From assembly GCA_963704155.1 (NCBI GenBank), contig CAVPHF010000032.1, positions 1-64,000 on the forward strand: a stretch of 64,000 nt of DNA, given 5' to 3'. Below the pieces are notes generated by a model. The model saw only the letters and a list, made by a program, of their open reading frames with translations. It had not been told where the DNA came from and searched no databases. The translations under genes and the position numbers were made by a program. This stretch comes from Thiohalocapsa sp963704155. GTDB lineage: Bacteria > Pseudomonadota > Gammaproteobacteria > Chromatiales > Chromatiaceae. This document shows, piece after piece, positions 9,969-19,037 of this stretch; the first letter of the stretch is position 1, and each line of letters begins with the position of its first letter.

Positions 9969-10568
9969 ATGTTGAAGAAACTGATCGACACCATGCACGT
10001 CGCGAAAATCGACGGTCTGGCAGCCACTTTCCAGCGCTCAGGTCGGTTTGGATTCTGGGCTCAGATCGTCCTGGGTTCATTTCCGGTCATCTTGATGCTG
10101 TTCATCTTCACCTTTAGCGGCAATGTGACGGGGCCGCGTACGGGACTGCCCATCGTCGGCTGGCTGACGCTGCTGAATATGGCGGTGCTCGTGTTCACCA
10201 CCATCTGGTTCTTCCGCTACGTCGCGCTCGGAAAGAAGATTGCCGATCCCGCTACACGCCCAACGGAGTCGGCCGTCGCCGGCACGGTTTGGACCGGCGT
10301 GGTTGCAAGCAGTCTCGGCATCATCTTTTCGTTGGTCGTGATGCTGGTCGAGGTTGGGCAGTTGCTGTTCTACTTCTTGGCCGCCCCCCAAGGCGGCATT
10401 CCGACCCTTCAGACCACGGCGTCGTCCATCGATGGCTCTTGGGTTTCCGCCGTCGACCTCGCGAGCCTGTTGATGTTGGTCTTGATGCTTGCGGCGGAGG
10501 TCATTGCGACGATGCTCGGCATGTGGCTGCTGTTCCGCACCACCCATGTCTACGGCGCCCAGGACTAG
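9969..10568 (+). CDS. DUF3611 family membrane protein
   Basis: This 199-residue protein has four predicted transmembrane helices (about 29-50, 63-84, 103-127 and 163-190) and the layout of DUF3611 proteins known from cyanobacteria, chloroplasts and some proteobacteria (start with AATFQRSGRFGFWAQIVLG, central VAGTVWTGVVASSLGIIFSL). GAGGGAGCC lies just before the ATG. The family has no established biochemical function. The gene stands alone, 150 bp before the DUF2252 gene on the same strand. Confidence 0.75.
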   Translation: MLKKLIDTMHVAKIDGLAATFQRSGRFGFWAQIVLGSFPVILMLFIFTFSGNVTGPRTGLPIVGWLTLLNMAVLVFTTIWFFRYVALGKKIADPATRPTESAVAGTVWTGVVASSLGIIFSLVVMLVEVGQLLFYFLAAPQGGIPTLQTTASSIDGSWVSAVDLASLLMLVLMLAAEVIATMLGMWLLFRTTHVYGAQD

Positions 10569-10718
10569 GCCACTGCGTGGTCCGATGCGCCCCGACGGGC
10601 GCCTCTCCCGTTCCAGCGCTGATATGGCGCTTTCACGAATGAACCGCCGTAGGGACCTAGTTCTGACGTCCGACCTAAGTGCGACGACTCCAAGTCGCAA
10701 GCATCGCAAGGAGACTGC

Positions 10719-12212
10719 ATGCCGAAATCACTGTTCAGTACAGACGCCGCGGCCGCGGGGCTTCGGGCTCCTCCGTCCGCCAGGCGTGATGCGGGACGTG
10801 CGCAGCGCGACACCGTTCCGCTGGAGGCACACACAGAGGCAGCGCCGCAAACAAACCGCATCGATCCGCTGACGATTCTGGCACGGCAGGACGGTAGCCG
10901 GCTTGCCGAACTCGTCCCGCTGCGTTACGGCCGCATGAGCCGAACCCCCTTCACATTTCTGCGTGGTGCGGCCGCCGTCATGGCCAGCGACCTCGCGGCG
11001 GGCGCCCGGACGGACCTTCGCGTTGAGCTCTGCGGTGATGCCCACCTCGGCAACTTCAGATGGTACTTCGCACCGAGTCGCGAACTGGTGTTCGATCTCA
11101 ACGATTTCGACGAAACACTGCCTGGCCCGTTCGAATGGGACGTCAAGCGACTCGCGGCAAGCATCACTGTCGCTGCCCGCGCAAACGGCTTCTCCGCCAA
11201 GAAGGCTCGCGCGGCAACTAAGACCGCGATGCGCCAGTACCGCAAGCACATCGCGAAGGCGTCAGAACTCAGCCCGCTTGATCTGTACTACTACCGTTTC
11301 GAATCAGAGGCCGCGCTGGAGCGTATCGAGAAGCACGGCAAAGGGCATCGAAAATGGAAGCAGGAGGTCCTCGACAAAGGCCACCCGCAAGAAATAGCCT
11401 GCGCGCCTTCGAGCAAGTTGACCAAGGTGGTTGACGGACGGCGCAGAATCGTCCCAGATCCACCGCTGATCGTTCGCGTGGACGACGAGATCGCCGCGGC
11501 CGAAACCGATGCCGCGGCGGAATTCCTGGCCCGCTACCGTGACACCCTGCCGCTGGATCGGCGCATGCTGCTCGACCGATTTTCGCTGGTGGATGTCGCC
11601 AAAAAGGTCGTCGGAGTCGGCAGCGTAGGCACCCGGTGTCTGATCGTGTTACTCGAGGCGGGGGACGGTACGCCCTTGTTCCTGCAGTTCAAGCAGGCGA
11701 CCTCGTCGGTGCTCGAAGCCTACCTCGGGGCCACTGAGTTTGAGCAGGCCGGACAACGTGTCGTGGAGGGCCAGCGCCTGATCCAGGCGACCAGCGACGT
11801 ACTGCTGGGGTGGGCGCGTTGGCGGGACGGGGATGGAAAGAACACGGACTACTACTTCCGCCAGCTCTGGGACGGCAAGGGCAAGATCGATGTCGAGGAA
11901 CTCGGCCCCGAGCGCCTCAAAGCCTTTGCCGGCCTGTGCGGCAAGACGCTCGCCTTCGCGCATGCGCGTTCGGGTGATGCCATGATGATCCGTGGTTACA
12001 TCGGTGAGGACAAGACCTTCGACAAGGTCATGGCGACTATGCGGAGCGCTACGCCGATGTCACCGAACGCGACCATGCGCGGCTGTGCGAGGCCATCGAT
12101 GACGGGGCGATCGAGGTCGTGCGCGATATTTGAGGCGTGCCAGTTGCCGCTCAATCGGGTAACAGTCAATGGCAGCTCGGTATGCCGCGCGACTTGCGGC
12201 CCGTCGCTGTGA
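10719..12212 (+). CDS. DUF2252 family protein, C-terminus frameshifted
   Basis: The 497-residue frame follows AAGGAGACTGC-ATG. It shows DUF2252 hallmarks, a kinase-like fold related to aminoglycoside phosphotransferases: PLRYGRMSRTPFTFLRGAA, VELCGDAHLGNFRW (H-G-D-x-H-like catalytic loop) and VFDLNDFDETLPGPFEWDVK (D-F-D metal site). Near 12035 the conserved frame is left: the expected ending YAERYADVTERDHARLCEAI followed by DDGAIEVVRDI is read in another frame and stops at 12131-12133. The annotated last 55 residues are therefore probably an artefact of one indel. A short hairpin (TGCGAC/GTCGCA, 10680-10699) lies in the leader. Molecular function is unproven for the family. Confidence 0.8.
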   Translation: MPKSLFSTDAAAAGLRAPPSARRDAGRAQRDTVPLEAHTEAAPQTNRIDPLTILARQDGSRLAELVPLRYGRMSRTPFTFLRGAAAVMASDLAAGARTDLRVELCGDAHLGNFRWYFAPSRELVFDLNDFDETLPGPFEWDVKRLAASITVAARANGFSAKKARAATKTAMRQYRKHIAKASELSPLDLYYYRFESEAALERIEKHGKGHRKWKQEVLDKGHPQEIACAPSSKLTKVVDGRRRIVPDPPLIVRVDDEIAAAETDAAAEFLARYRDTLPLDRRMLLDRFSLVDVAKKVVGVGSVGTRCLIVLLEAGDGTPLFLQFKQATSSVLEAYLGATEFEQAGQRVVEGQRLIQATSDVLLGWARWRDGDGKNTDYYFRQLWDGKGKIDVEELGPERLKAFAGLCGKTLAFAHARSGDAMMIRGYIGEDKTFDKVMATMRSATPMSPNATMRGCARPSMTGRSRSCAIFEACQLPLNRVTVNGSSVCRATCGPSL

Positions 12213-12558
12213 TGCTGCCCTTAGGCTCGCGCCTTCGCGTGAGCCTCTTCGTTCAGGTGCGCCCCATGCAGGCAGGAATGTCTCACGCGAAGGCGCAAAG
12301 GCGCGAAGTATTTCTTCTTCGTGCTGTTGTGCCTTCTTCGGAGCATCGCACCGCGTTTCGCGGCCTCATTCTGACGGAACTTCCTCAGTTTCCGGGCTCC
12401 CAGACAGAATAGAGAAGCCGATGCTTACATCGTCCAGGATCGACAGGTTGGGGGGAAGTTCCCTGGAAACGCTTTCGACGACGATGCTGCGGCACGTCAT
12501 GATGGTTACGCCGTGGGCGTCGCGCTGCGTAACTTCGGCCGAGTGGCCGGGACGATGA
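12213..12558. other. non-coding stretch with an iterated repeat
   Basis: No credible gene. It contains the repeat listed at 12281-12308 and an imperfect hairpin (GGCTC...GAGCC near 12223-12244). The minus-strand frame 12366-12572 could in principle be a decayed extension of the neighbouring symporter, but I see no family signature in it. Confidence 0.4.
12281..12308. repeat. GCGCAAAGGCGCGAAG-type iterated repeat
   Basis: A 28-bp segment beginning TCTCACGCGAAGGCG is built from repeated AAGGCGC(A/G) units. Similar purine/GCG iterations occur as dispersed intergenic elements in many environmental proteobacteria; only one copy is seen here. It lies between the convergent ends of the DUF2252 gene and the symporter pseudogene. 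Confidence 0.4.
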
Positions 12559-13797
12559 TCAAGGCCTCGCATAGGCGCCGATCAGCGCGATGGCGATGAC
12601 GTGCATACCGGCGAGCAAGTTGCCGAAACGGCTCGCGATGACATCGACGGTGATGAACAACTGGAACAGGTCGGCGGGTAGTCGGAACAGATCGAACAGA
12701 AACGGCAGGGTCAGCACGGTACCGCCGAACAGCGCGGCGACGCCAGCGCCGACTAGGGTCGGATAGTCGGCAGGAGAGAGACTGGAACCAACGAACCAGC
12801 CACCGAACAACACAAATATCAGCGAGAACAGCAGGCCGAGATTCGGAAACGGGGATGCGGCCGGGATCAGGATGTCGACGACGGACTCTTCCTGTTCGCT
12901 CGCCGCCCGGTCTTGCCGATCGGCCTCCGTCACGAGCCGCTTGGCATCGGCGGCCATGACCGGTAGCACAATCAACAGGTTCGCGGTTGGGAAGGCGGTG
13001 ACCTAGCGTCCACGGAAGGCACGCAGGACGCTGCCGTAACTGAGCGGCGTGAGGCTCGCGATCAGGGCCGGGATGACCCAAAGGCTGAGGATCAGCGACA
13101 GCGCGATATAGATGACGATATAGACCTGCAGGCGGGTGAGTTCGTTGATGTCGATGGGGCCCGCGGCGCTCGCGGTGATCGCGAAGACGCCGTCGGGGGC
13201 GAGCCGACCAATGAAGCCGGTGATGGTCATTAGCGTATCGCCGACCGTTGCCAGCGTGTCGACGATGCGCTCTTTGTGCGGGACCCGAATCAGCGCGACG
13301 CCGAATAGGATGCTGAAGACGACGATCGCGGGCACGATCGCATTCGACAGCGACGCGAAGATGTTCGACGGGATCTACAGCTGCAGAAAGTCCACCGACG
13401 CCGGCTCTTGGATCTGACTGGTGCTGAAGAACGACGCCGACGGCCAGTCGGGGAAGGCCAACGGGCTCGCCAGGATCACGATCAGACCGATGCCCCAGAG
13501 CGTCAACAGCACGGCGCCGGCCTTGAGCGCCAGCGCATTTGCGTCGTCGATGGTCAGGCGCCCGAGGGAGGTGATCAACGCCACCACCAGGTAGGGGATG
13601 ACGGTGATCTGCAGTGCGGCGATGAAGATGTCTCCGCCGATGCCCAGGAATGCGGCCTCTTCGCCGAAGAACAGGCCGACCAGCAGACCGAGGCCAAGTC
13701 CGATGAAGACCTGTGTCGGGATTCCGAGCCGGCGCTTGGTTGCTTCGGGTGGGCTTGTCTTCATACCTGACTGGTCCTGAGGTGCGACCTGTGACAT
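12559..13797 (-). pseudogene. dicarboxylate/amino acid:cation symporter (GltP/DctA type), interrupted
   Basis: Three consecutive pieces lie in one frame: 13797-13375 (GIPTQVFIGLGLGLLVGLFF), 13335-13003 (VPAIVVFSILFGVALIRVPH) and 12975-12559 (LFGGTVLTLPFLFDLFRLPA). Together they cover the transmembrane core of the SDF (sodium:dicarboxylate symporter) family. They are separated by single in-frame TAG codons at 13375-13377 (FLQL-stop-IPSNIF, where a Tyr-like residue is usual) and 13003-13005 (FRGR-stop-VTAFPTANLL). The C-terminus also ends early; homologues of this subtype continue or carry a periplasmic binding domain. Without suppression no functional transporter would be made. Confidence 0.7.
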
Positions 13798-13976
13798 GGC
13801 GGGCTAGACGGCGATTCGCCTGACGATTCGGTGGCGGTTTCCCTGGATTGTCCATACCCTCTGCGTTCCCTGCTGTAACGGTGCCCGAACATGCCCAACC
13901 CTGCGACCATCTGGACGCTCGCTGCAACGCTGCTTGCAAGCCTGGCCGCAGCGACGTTGCATCCAAAAGTCGTGGT

Positions 13977-14738
13977 TCAGTGATCCGTGTGTTCCGCGCT
14001 CGCTTGCGCTTCCCACTCGAACCGCGGCAGCTGCTCGAATGCCTTGCGCAGACCGGCGTTCCAGCTCTGGGATACCTGGGCGAGCAACGGAGAGTCCTGC
14101 GGCAGCTTGAGCCGATGGCTCAGCGCGAGGCTGTCCTTGGGGTAGATGGCGATCTCGAATGGCGGACCGACCGTGACATTGGAGCGCGAGGTGCCGTCGA
14201 GTGACACCAGGCACAGCCGTGCCGCGTCGTCCAACGACAATTCCGGCCGCGCGATGCGGTCCAGCGCGGGCTTGCCGTACTTGTTCTCGCCAATCTGCAG
14301 GTAGGGCGTCTCGGGTGAGGCGGCGAAATAGTTGCCCTGCGGATAGATCAGGAAGAGCCCCGGCGGCTGTCCGGCGATCTGCCCGCCCAGGATCAGCGTG
14401 GTCTCGGCACTGACGCCGTCCACCGCGAGCGCCGGGCCGCGGTCGCGCTGCACCGCCAGGTTGACTCGCCCAACATAGTCCGCGGCCTCGAACAGATGGT
14501 TGGCCGAGATCAGATTGACCCCTGGCGGCGGCTGCTGCAGGTCGCGGCGGATCAGGTTCAGCACCTCCTGCGTCGATGCGAGGTTGCCGGACGAAAGTAG
14601 GACGAACAGGCGCTCCGGCGTGGGTTGGAATACGTGCAGCTTGCTGACGCTGGTGACGTAGTCGACGCCGGCATTGGTGCGCGAGTCGGACGCCAGCACG
14701 AGGCCGGCGTTGACGACGAGTCCGAGGCAATAGGTCAT
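13977..14738 (-). CDS. Anbu-type proteasome-like peptidase
   Basis: The 253-residue protein starts MTYCLGLVVNAGLVLASDSR, which is the Anbu (ancestral beta subunit) signature. Thr2 becomes the N-terminal nucleophile after Met removal, and S-D-S-R-T-N-A-G-V-D follows. Anbu forms ring or helical assemblies in the cytoplasm and is predicted to hydrolyse peptides. In many proteobacteria it is encoded with an alpha-E protein, a transglutaminase-like protease and a circularly permuted ATP-grasp protein; none of these is seen here. The neighbours are a symporter pseudogene and an IS91 relic, so partner genes may have been lost or lie elsewhere. Confidence 0.85.
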   Translation of the reverse strand: MTYCLGLVVNAGLVLASDSRTNAGVDYVTSVSKLHVFQPTPERLFVLLSSGNLASTQEVLNLIRRDLQQPPPGVNLISANHLFEAADYVGRVNLAVQRDRGPALAVDGVSAETTLILGGQIAGQPPGLFLIYPQGNYFAASPETPYLQIGENKYGKPALDRIARPELSLDDAARLCLVSLDGTSRSNVTVGPPFEIAIYPKDSLALSHRLKLPQDSPLLAQVSQSWNAGLRKAFEQLPRFEWEAQASAEHTDH

Positions 14739-15059
14739 TTTGGCTAGCCGTCAAGGGCGGGAGTGGGTCCGCGGCCGGTGGGAGAGCGCCCGCAGCGCTT
14801 CCTTGGCCGCCTCGAGGCGCTCAGGTTGTTCGGCGTCGAGCTTGGCGCTGGCGAACCCGGAAACCTCGACCTCGATGCGCCTATTATGAGGGGAGCGTCG
14901 ATCCGTGCAACAGTGTTCGCGGCGCTTGGTCGATCTTGCCTCAGCACCAACGGGTTGGACACCTGATCACGCTGATTTCGTGCCGCGGCCAGTCGCTCGG
15001 CGTCGGCACGGGCCGCGTCGTGCACGGGTTCGCCCCAGTACATATTCGAACAGCCGCGC
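14739..15059. other. stretch between Anbu and the IS91 relic
   Basis: No gene is recognisable. Overlapping frames exist on both strands but show no domain or plausible start. It may hold the eroded 5' end of the IS91-type element. Confidence 0.35.
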
Positions 15060-15660
15060 GCTTGCAGGGGAGGATGACAGGGACGGGCAGCGCGTGCCGG
15101 CCTATGTGGAACGGGAATTTCGGCGTTATCTGGAATGCGGCCTCCTTGCCTACGGCTTCGCCCAGGCCAGATGTCCGGACTGCGGCCACGACTTCCTGGT
15201 CGCCTTCTCCTGCAAGGGTCGGGCTGTGTCCGTATTGCAATGCCCGGCGGATGGCGGAGACCGCGGCGCATCTGGTGGATCACGTCTTGCCGCCGTGGCC
15301 CGTTCGCCAATGGGTCTTGTCGGAAGCGCTTGCGCTGGTACCTGGAGCGCGAGCCGCGGGCGGTCAGCGCCGTGCTGCATATCCTGCTGCGCGCCATCGA
15401 TGCCCATTTGCGCCAGGGCAGCGGCGCCAGCGCGCTTGCCCGCTTCGGGGCAGTGAGCTTCATCCACCGCTTCGGTGCCTCCCTCAACCGCCATGTTCAC
15501 TATGACGAGAACCATCCGGGTTCTCGCGCTTCGCGCGCCCTATCGGGCACCCAAATCCGCTCCCGGCGGATTGGTCACTGCCGCGTCATCGACGGGGTCT
15601 TCGAGCCGGCCGAGTATGCCGGTGCTGAGCGGGCAATTAGGGTGCCGGGCGGGGAGACGC
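15060..15660 (+). mobile_element. IS91-family transposase remnant, frameshifted
   Basis: Three frames in succession rebuild the N-terminal half of an IS91/IS801-type transposase. The zinc-binding part (VPAYVEREFRRYLECGLLAY, ARCPDCGHDFLVAFSCKGR) is followed in the next frame by CPYCNARRMAETAAHLVDHV and LPPWPVRQWVLS. The next frame gives KRLRWYLEREPRAVSAVLHI and FGASLNRHVHY, then VIDGVFEPAEYAGA. Indels lie near 15225 and 15325, and a 72-bp in-frame insertion sits at 15504-15575. The catalytic Tyr region is missing. The element is dead and abuts another transposase relic on the opposite strand. Confidence 0.7.
15504..15575. repeat. 72-bp hairpin-rich insertion inside the IS91 relic
   Basis: Relative to the expected protein (NRHVHY directly followed by HC-VIDGVFE), 24 extra codons are present without disturbing the frame. 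The insert has consecutive stem-loops: GAGAACC/GGTTCTC (15507-15525), GCGC/GCGC (15526-15536), GCCC/GGGC (15537-15548) and CCAAATCCG/CGGATTGG with one bulge (15551-15574). This is the structure of a palindromic (REP or RPE-like) element. Confidence 0.55.
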
Positions 15661-15871
15661 GCTCGTAGGTGCCGTGGCGGGCAAAACCGCAACCGCCCTG
15701 CGGGTGCAGGGGCCAGCGCGCGAGCGTTGCACTGTGCCAGCCCGCTCGGCTAACGTACTCCTCACACGCGTAGCGAAGTTCCACCGGCCACTGGCCCGCG
15801 CGGCGCCTACCGTGGCGGGCCTTCTCTTCTCTGAACGTCCCGTGATTGTGCCTCAGGCGTTGCGCCAACAC
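15625..15871 (-). pseudogene. DUF6431-type transposase-associated fragment
   Basis: The minus-strand frame reads QWPVELRYACEEYVSRAGWH followed by PLHPQGGCGFARHGTYERVS and PPGTLIAR. This matches the short zinc-finger-like N-terminal proteins (DUF6431) associated with transposases. Similarity ends at the junction with the IS91 relic near 15625, so it is truncated. The identification is from memory of the family pattern and is moderate at best. Confidence 0.4.
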
Positions 15872-16339
15872 TCCCCGGTGAACGCCCTGGGAAATCCCGA
15901 CCCAACCGCGGCCCGCTTTGCACCACCGGATGAGCGAATCACCGGTGGCTCAGTCCTGCTTCATCCGGCCGGTGGTTCGCGGATGAATGGGAGCAACAAC
16001 AGGTGCCGTGGCGCTCGATGAAACTGCTCAGGGACATTCCGGGCTGGACCTGATCGTGTTTTGGGGCATCGCTGGCGCTCTGTTGGCGGACACGCTGGGT
16101 AGTCTGCCCAGGTCGCTGATTCAGCCCGCGAGCCTCCCGGCTGAGCAGTAGCGCTAATCACCAAGAATATCTAAGTATTGATTTTAAAGAGAAAAATTGT
16201 ACGCACGGTTTTCATCGGCTCTTAATCGTCTTTCCGTCGGGACACTCGCTTAGGTGAACAGCTATACCTTTGGCTGACGAACCACCGAACGTCATTTGAT
16301 GGGTCATCCATCATCAACGCTTCCACTAAGGAGACTGAC
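15872..16339. other. non-coding stretch before the cupin gene
   Basis: No gene is recognised. A 55-codon open frame at 15984-16151 has no ribosome site and no known domain. The region from 16150 to 16200 is AT-rich and may carry the promoter of the following cupin gene, but no clear -35/-10 pair can be fixed. Confidence 0.35.
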
Positions 16340-16807
16340 ATGAAACACCCGATGCCGATATTCACGATTTTGGGCGTTGTCCTGCTGGCGTCCACCCCGA
16401 CCGGTGCAGAAGTCCCCGAGAATGCGATAACGCTATCGCCCGAGCAGATGAAGTGGGCGGACAATCCTCGCGTACCCGGACTCGGAGTTGCAAAGATCCT
16501 GGGGGATGCGAAAGAACCCGGCCCCTTCGTCCACCGCGTCAAGTTTCCGAAGGGTCGAACTGTGAAACCCCATTCTCACCCAGATGACCGTACGTACACC
16601 GTTACTTCTGGTACTTGGTACATCGGCTGGGGCGAAGTTTATGATGAATCAAAAATGACGGCCTTGCCCGCTGGCAGTTTCTATACGGAACCGGCAGATG
16701 TTCCTCACTTCGTGGCCACCCCTGACGAAGAAGCAATAGTTCAGATCACAGGCACTGGCCCCACCAGAGTAGACTGGGTTGATCCTGCGGACGCACCGAA
16801 GAAATAG
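16340..16807 (+). CDS. secreted cupin-domain protein
   Basis: AAGGAGACTGAC precedes the ATG, giving a firm start. Residues 1-22 form a Sec signal peptide (MKHPMPIFTILGVVLLASTP). The mature 130 residues hold one cupin barrel with first motif KPHSHPDDRTYTVTSGTWYI (metal-binding H-x-H and downstream residues) and second motif FYTEPADVPHFVATPDE with its His. Periplasmic single-cupin proteins of this type bind a divalent metal and may act as small-molecule dioxygenases or binding proteins; the substrate cannot be told from sequence. A relic of a related C-terminus lies 330 bp downstream (17138-17200), suggesting a former tandem copy. Confidence 0.75.
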   Translation: MKHPMPIFTILGVVLLASTPTGAEVPENAITLSPEQMKWADNPRVPGLGVAKILGDAKEPGPFVHRVKFPKGRTVKPHSHPDDRTYTVTSGTWYIGWGEVYDESKMTALPAGSFYTEPADVPHFVATPDEEAIVQITGTGPTRVDWVDPADAPKK

Positions 16808-17137
16808 CCGCGACGTTCGAAATCTTTTCCGTGGCAGATCAGGAAAGCGCAGCGAGTCAAGCTGACGTATTCCCCTCCGACTAGACCACGAAAGCCCTGG
16901 GACGACGCGTCCTTATGTCGACGCCGATCTTCAAACGATGGAGTGAGCCTCGGCCAACTTCGACGAATCGAACATAGTGCTCCTACGTAGCCGGGCACCT
17001 GACAGTCTGATCGACTTCCTGATGACGGTTTGATTATGACAAGCTTCCAACGTTTCCCGGCCGCCATCCAACCGCGGTCAGCGAGCCGCTCGGCGCCTCC
17101 CTTTGCACAATCGCGAAGTTTGCATAACGGCCCGAAG

Positions 17138-17200
17138 CTGATCGGTACCGGCGCGACAACCGTGAGCTACGTGGATTCCGGAGTTGCGCCGAAGGAATAG
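17138..17200 (+). pseudogene. relic of a second cupin gene (C-terminal end)
   Basis: The plus-strand frame reads LIGTGATTVSYVDSGVAPKE then a stop. It aligns closely with the last residues of the intact cupin upstream (QITGTGPTRVDWVDPADAPK). No cupin motifs remain upstream of it, so only the 3' end of a duplicate survives. The rest of 16808-17306 shows nothing else recognisable. Confidence 0.4.
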
Positions 17201-17306
17201 AGATCGCGGCGGACTCGACGGGTGATACGTGTCCTGGGGTGGGATGCGCTCACCTGTGGTCACGGTTCGAGCGCGGGGTTCGGGGGTTGAAGAATTGCAC
17301 GGCTCC

Positions 17307-19037
17307 TCAATCGGGCAATCCGGCACGGCGAAGATCGCGCAGCAAGCGATCGCTGTAGGTCGGTTCACGGATTGGGAACGCCCACAATGAATGCGATGAG
17401 GAGAAGTCGGGGTTCAAGGCCAGAATCTCGCTGCTTTGCCATTGCGCATCCTCGATGCGCCCTGCCTCCGCGTAGGCAGCGGCAAGCCAGATCCTCGCAT
17501 TCTGGAAGCTCGGGTTCACCTCGACGGCGATCTCCAAGTCCGCGATCGCTTTGTCCAGATCTGCTTGCGCATAGTGCAAGGCACCGCGGACCACGCGATA
17601 GACCGACGGAATACGAGGATTCAGACGCACCGCCTGCTCCATGCTGGCCAGTCCTTCGGCGATCCGCCCGTCGAAGTGTTCGATCCATGCCCGCAACGCG
17701 TACGCATCGGCATAACTGGGCTTGATCGAGATCGCGTGGTCGGTGCTTCCGATCGCTGCCTCGTAGTGGCGGCGAAATAGTGCAAGCAGCCCTTCGACGA
17801 AATAGACCTGATGCAATGACGGGTCGAGGCGTTGCGCCTTCTCCGCCAGCTCTGATGCCCTGGAGAGCGCGATTTCGGGCTTCGGATCCCACCCATCCGT
17901 CGCCTCGCGCGCGTAGACCATGGCCAGCCCGGCATAGGCGCGGGCAAATCCGGGATCCAAGGCGATTGCGCGCTCGTAGTGCTGCTTTGCGAGACGGTTG
18001 TTTTCAGCGGAACGCCGACCGAAGTAGTCCAGCCCGCGGAGAAGCTCGTCGTAGGCTCCTACACTTGCCGTGTCGCGCTGCGCCACGCGTGAGCGGTCCT
18101 TGGGTGCGATCTGGACTTCGAGGGCGGTCAGCATGCGAGCCGTGATCTCATCCTGGATATCGAAGACGTCTTCGATCTCGCTATCATAGCGCTCGGCCCA
18201 GAGGTTGTCCCCATCCCTGCCATCGGCGAGGCGGGCATTGATACGGATCCTGTCTCCGGAGCGCTGCACGCTTCCCTTGAGGAGAAAAGCGACACCGAGA
18301 TCGGCGGCGATAGCCTGTTCTGTTCTACGGCTCCCCTTGTAGGCGAATGCCGAGTTGCGACCGATCACCTCCAAGCCCGAGACCTTGGACAAATCCGTGA
18401 TCAAGTCTTCGGTGATGCCGTCCGCGAAGTAGTCCTGCTTCGGATCAGAGCTCAGGTTCTCGAACGGCAGAACGGCGATCCGCAGTTGCCGATCGGACAT
18501 ATGGTCCTCCACTCCATAGTCCCGCCACACCAGCCACAAGCCGACGAACAAGGCAACCAATAGGGGTGGGACAAGCCACTTCGCCGGACGGCGCTCCTTC
18601 CACGCAAGTGGATCGCCCGGTTCAGGCGTCCGAGTCGCCGCAGGACCGGGCCCTACCTCCGCGATCAGGCGATAGCCGGCCTTGGAGATGGTCTCGATAT
18701 AGCGCGGACGCCGAGAGTCGTCGCCAAAGACCTTGCGCAGCTTAATGATGGTTCTGGTGACCGCATCGCTGGTGACCACCATTCCCGCCCACACCCTGGT
18801 CTCGAGATCCTCACGAGTGACGACGCTTCCCGGCTGCTCGGCGAGCACACAGAGCACGCGCATTACTTTGGGCTCGAGCTTGACCGTCGCGGCATCGCGA
18901 TGCAGCTCATTGGCACGCGGATCAACCAGCCAGTCGCCGACAGTGAATGGCGTTTCCGGATGCGCTGCGGGCCGGAAAGTTGCGCTCATTTCAAAAATCT
19001 GGCCATTGCTATCTACTGTGGATTGTCTCGCTAACAC
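17307..19037 (-). CDS. CadC-like winged-helix regulator with TolB-like and TPR domains
   Basis: The 576-residue protein has an OmpR/CadC-type winged helix (about residues 30-120: LEPKVMRVLCVLAEQPGSVV, YIETISKAGYRLIAEV). A single transmembrane helix follows (WLVPPLLVALFVGLWLVW). Next comes a periplasmic part with a TolB/FlgO-like block (IAVLPFENLSSDPKQDYFAD then GITEDLI), common to adenylate-cyclase- and kinase-linked TPR proteins, and then tetratricopeptide repeats to the C-terminus. Such membrane-bound one-component regulators sense a periplasmic signal and bind DNA directly. The ATG at 18989 (MSATFRPAAHPETPF) is an equally possible start. The target genes are unknown; the cupin gene is the nearest gene downstream and is convergent. 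Confidence 0.8.
   Translation of the reverse strand: MLARQSTVDSNGQIFEMSATFRPAAHPETPFTVGDWLVDPRANELHRDAATVKLEPKVMRVLCVLAEQPGSVVTREDLETRVWAGMVVTSDAVTRTIIKLRKVFGDDSRRPRYIETISKAGYRLIAEVGPGPAATRTPEPGDPLAWKERRPAKWLVPPLLVALFVGLWLVWRDYGVEDHMSDRQLRIAVLPFENLSSDPKQDYFADGITEDLITDLSKVSGLEVIGRNSAFAYKGSRRTEQAIAADLGVAFLLKGSVQRSGDRIRINARLADGRDGDNLWAERYDSEIEDVFDIQDEITARMLTALEVQIAPKDRSRVAQRDTASVGAYDELLRGLDYFGRRSAENNRLAKQHYERAIALDPGFARAYAGLAMVYAREATDGWDPKPEIALSRASELAEKAQRLDPSLHQVYFVEGLLALFRRHYEAAIGSTDHAISIKPSYADAYALRAWIEHFDGRIAEGLASMEQAVRLNPRIPSVYRVVRGALHYAQADLDKAIADLEIAVEVNPSFQNARIWLAAAYAEAGRIEDAQWQSSEILALNPDFSSSHSLWAFPIREPTYSDRLLRDLRRAGLPD

Noticed and set aside
14744..15487. 247-codon minus-strand frame opposite the IS91 relic
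   Set aside because: It is Arg/Pro-rich without domain, and the plus strand carries the clear IS91 motifs.
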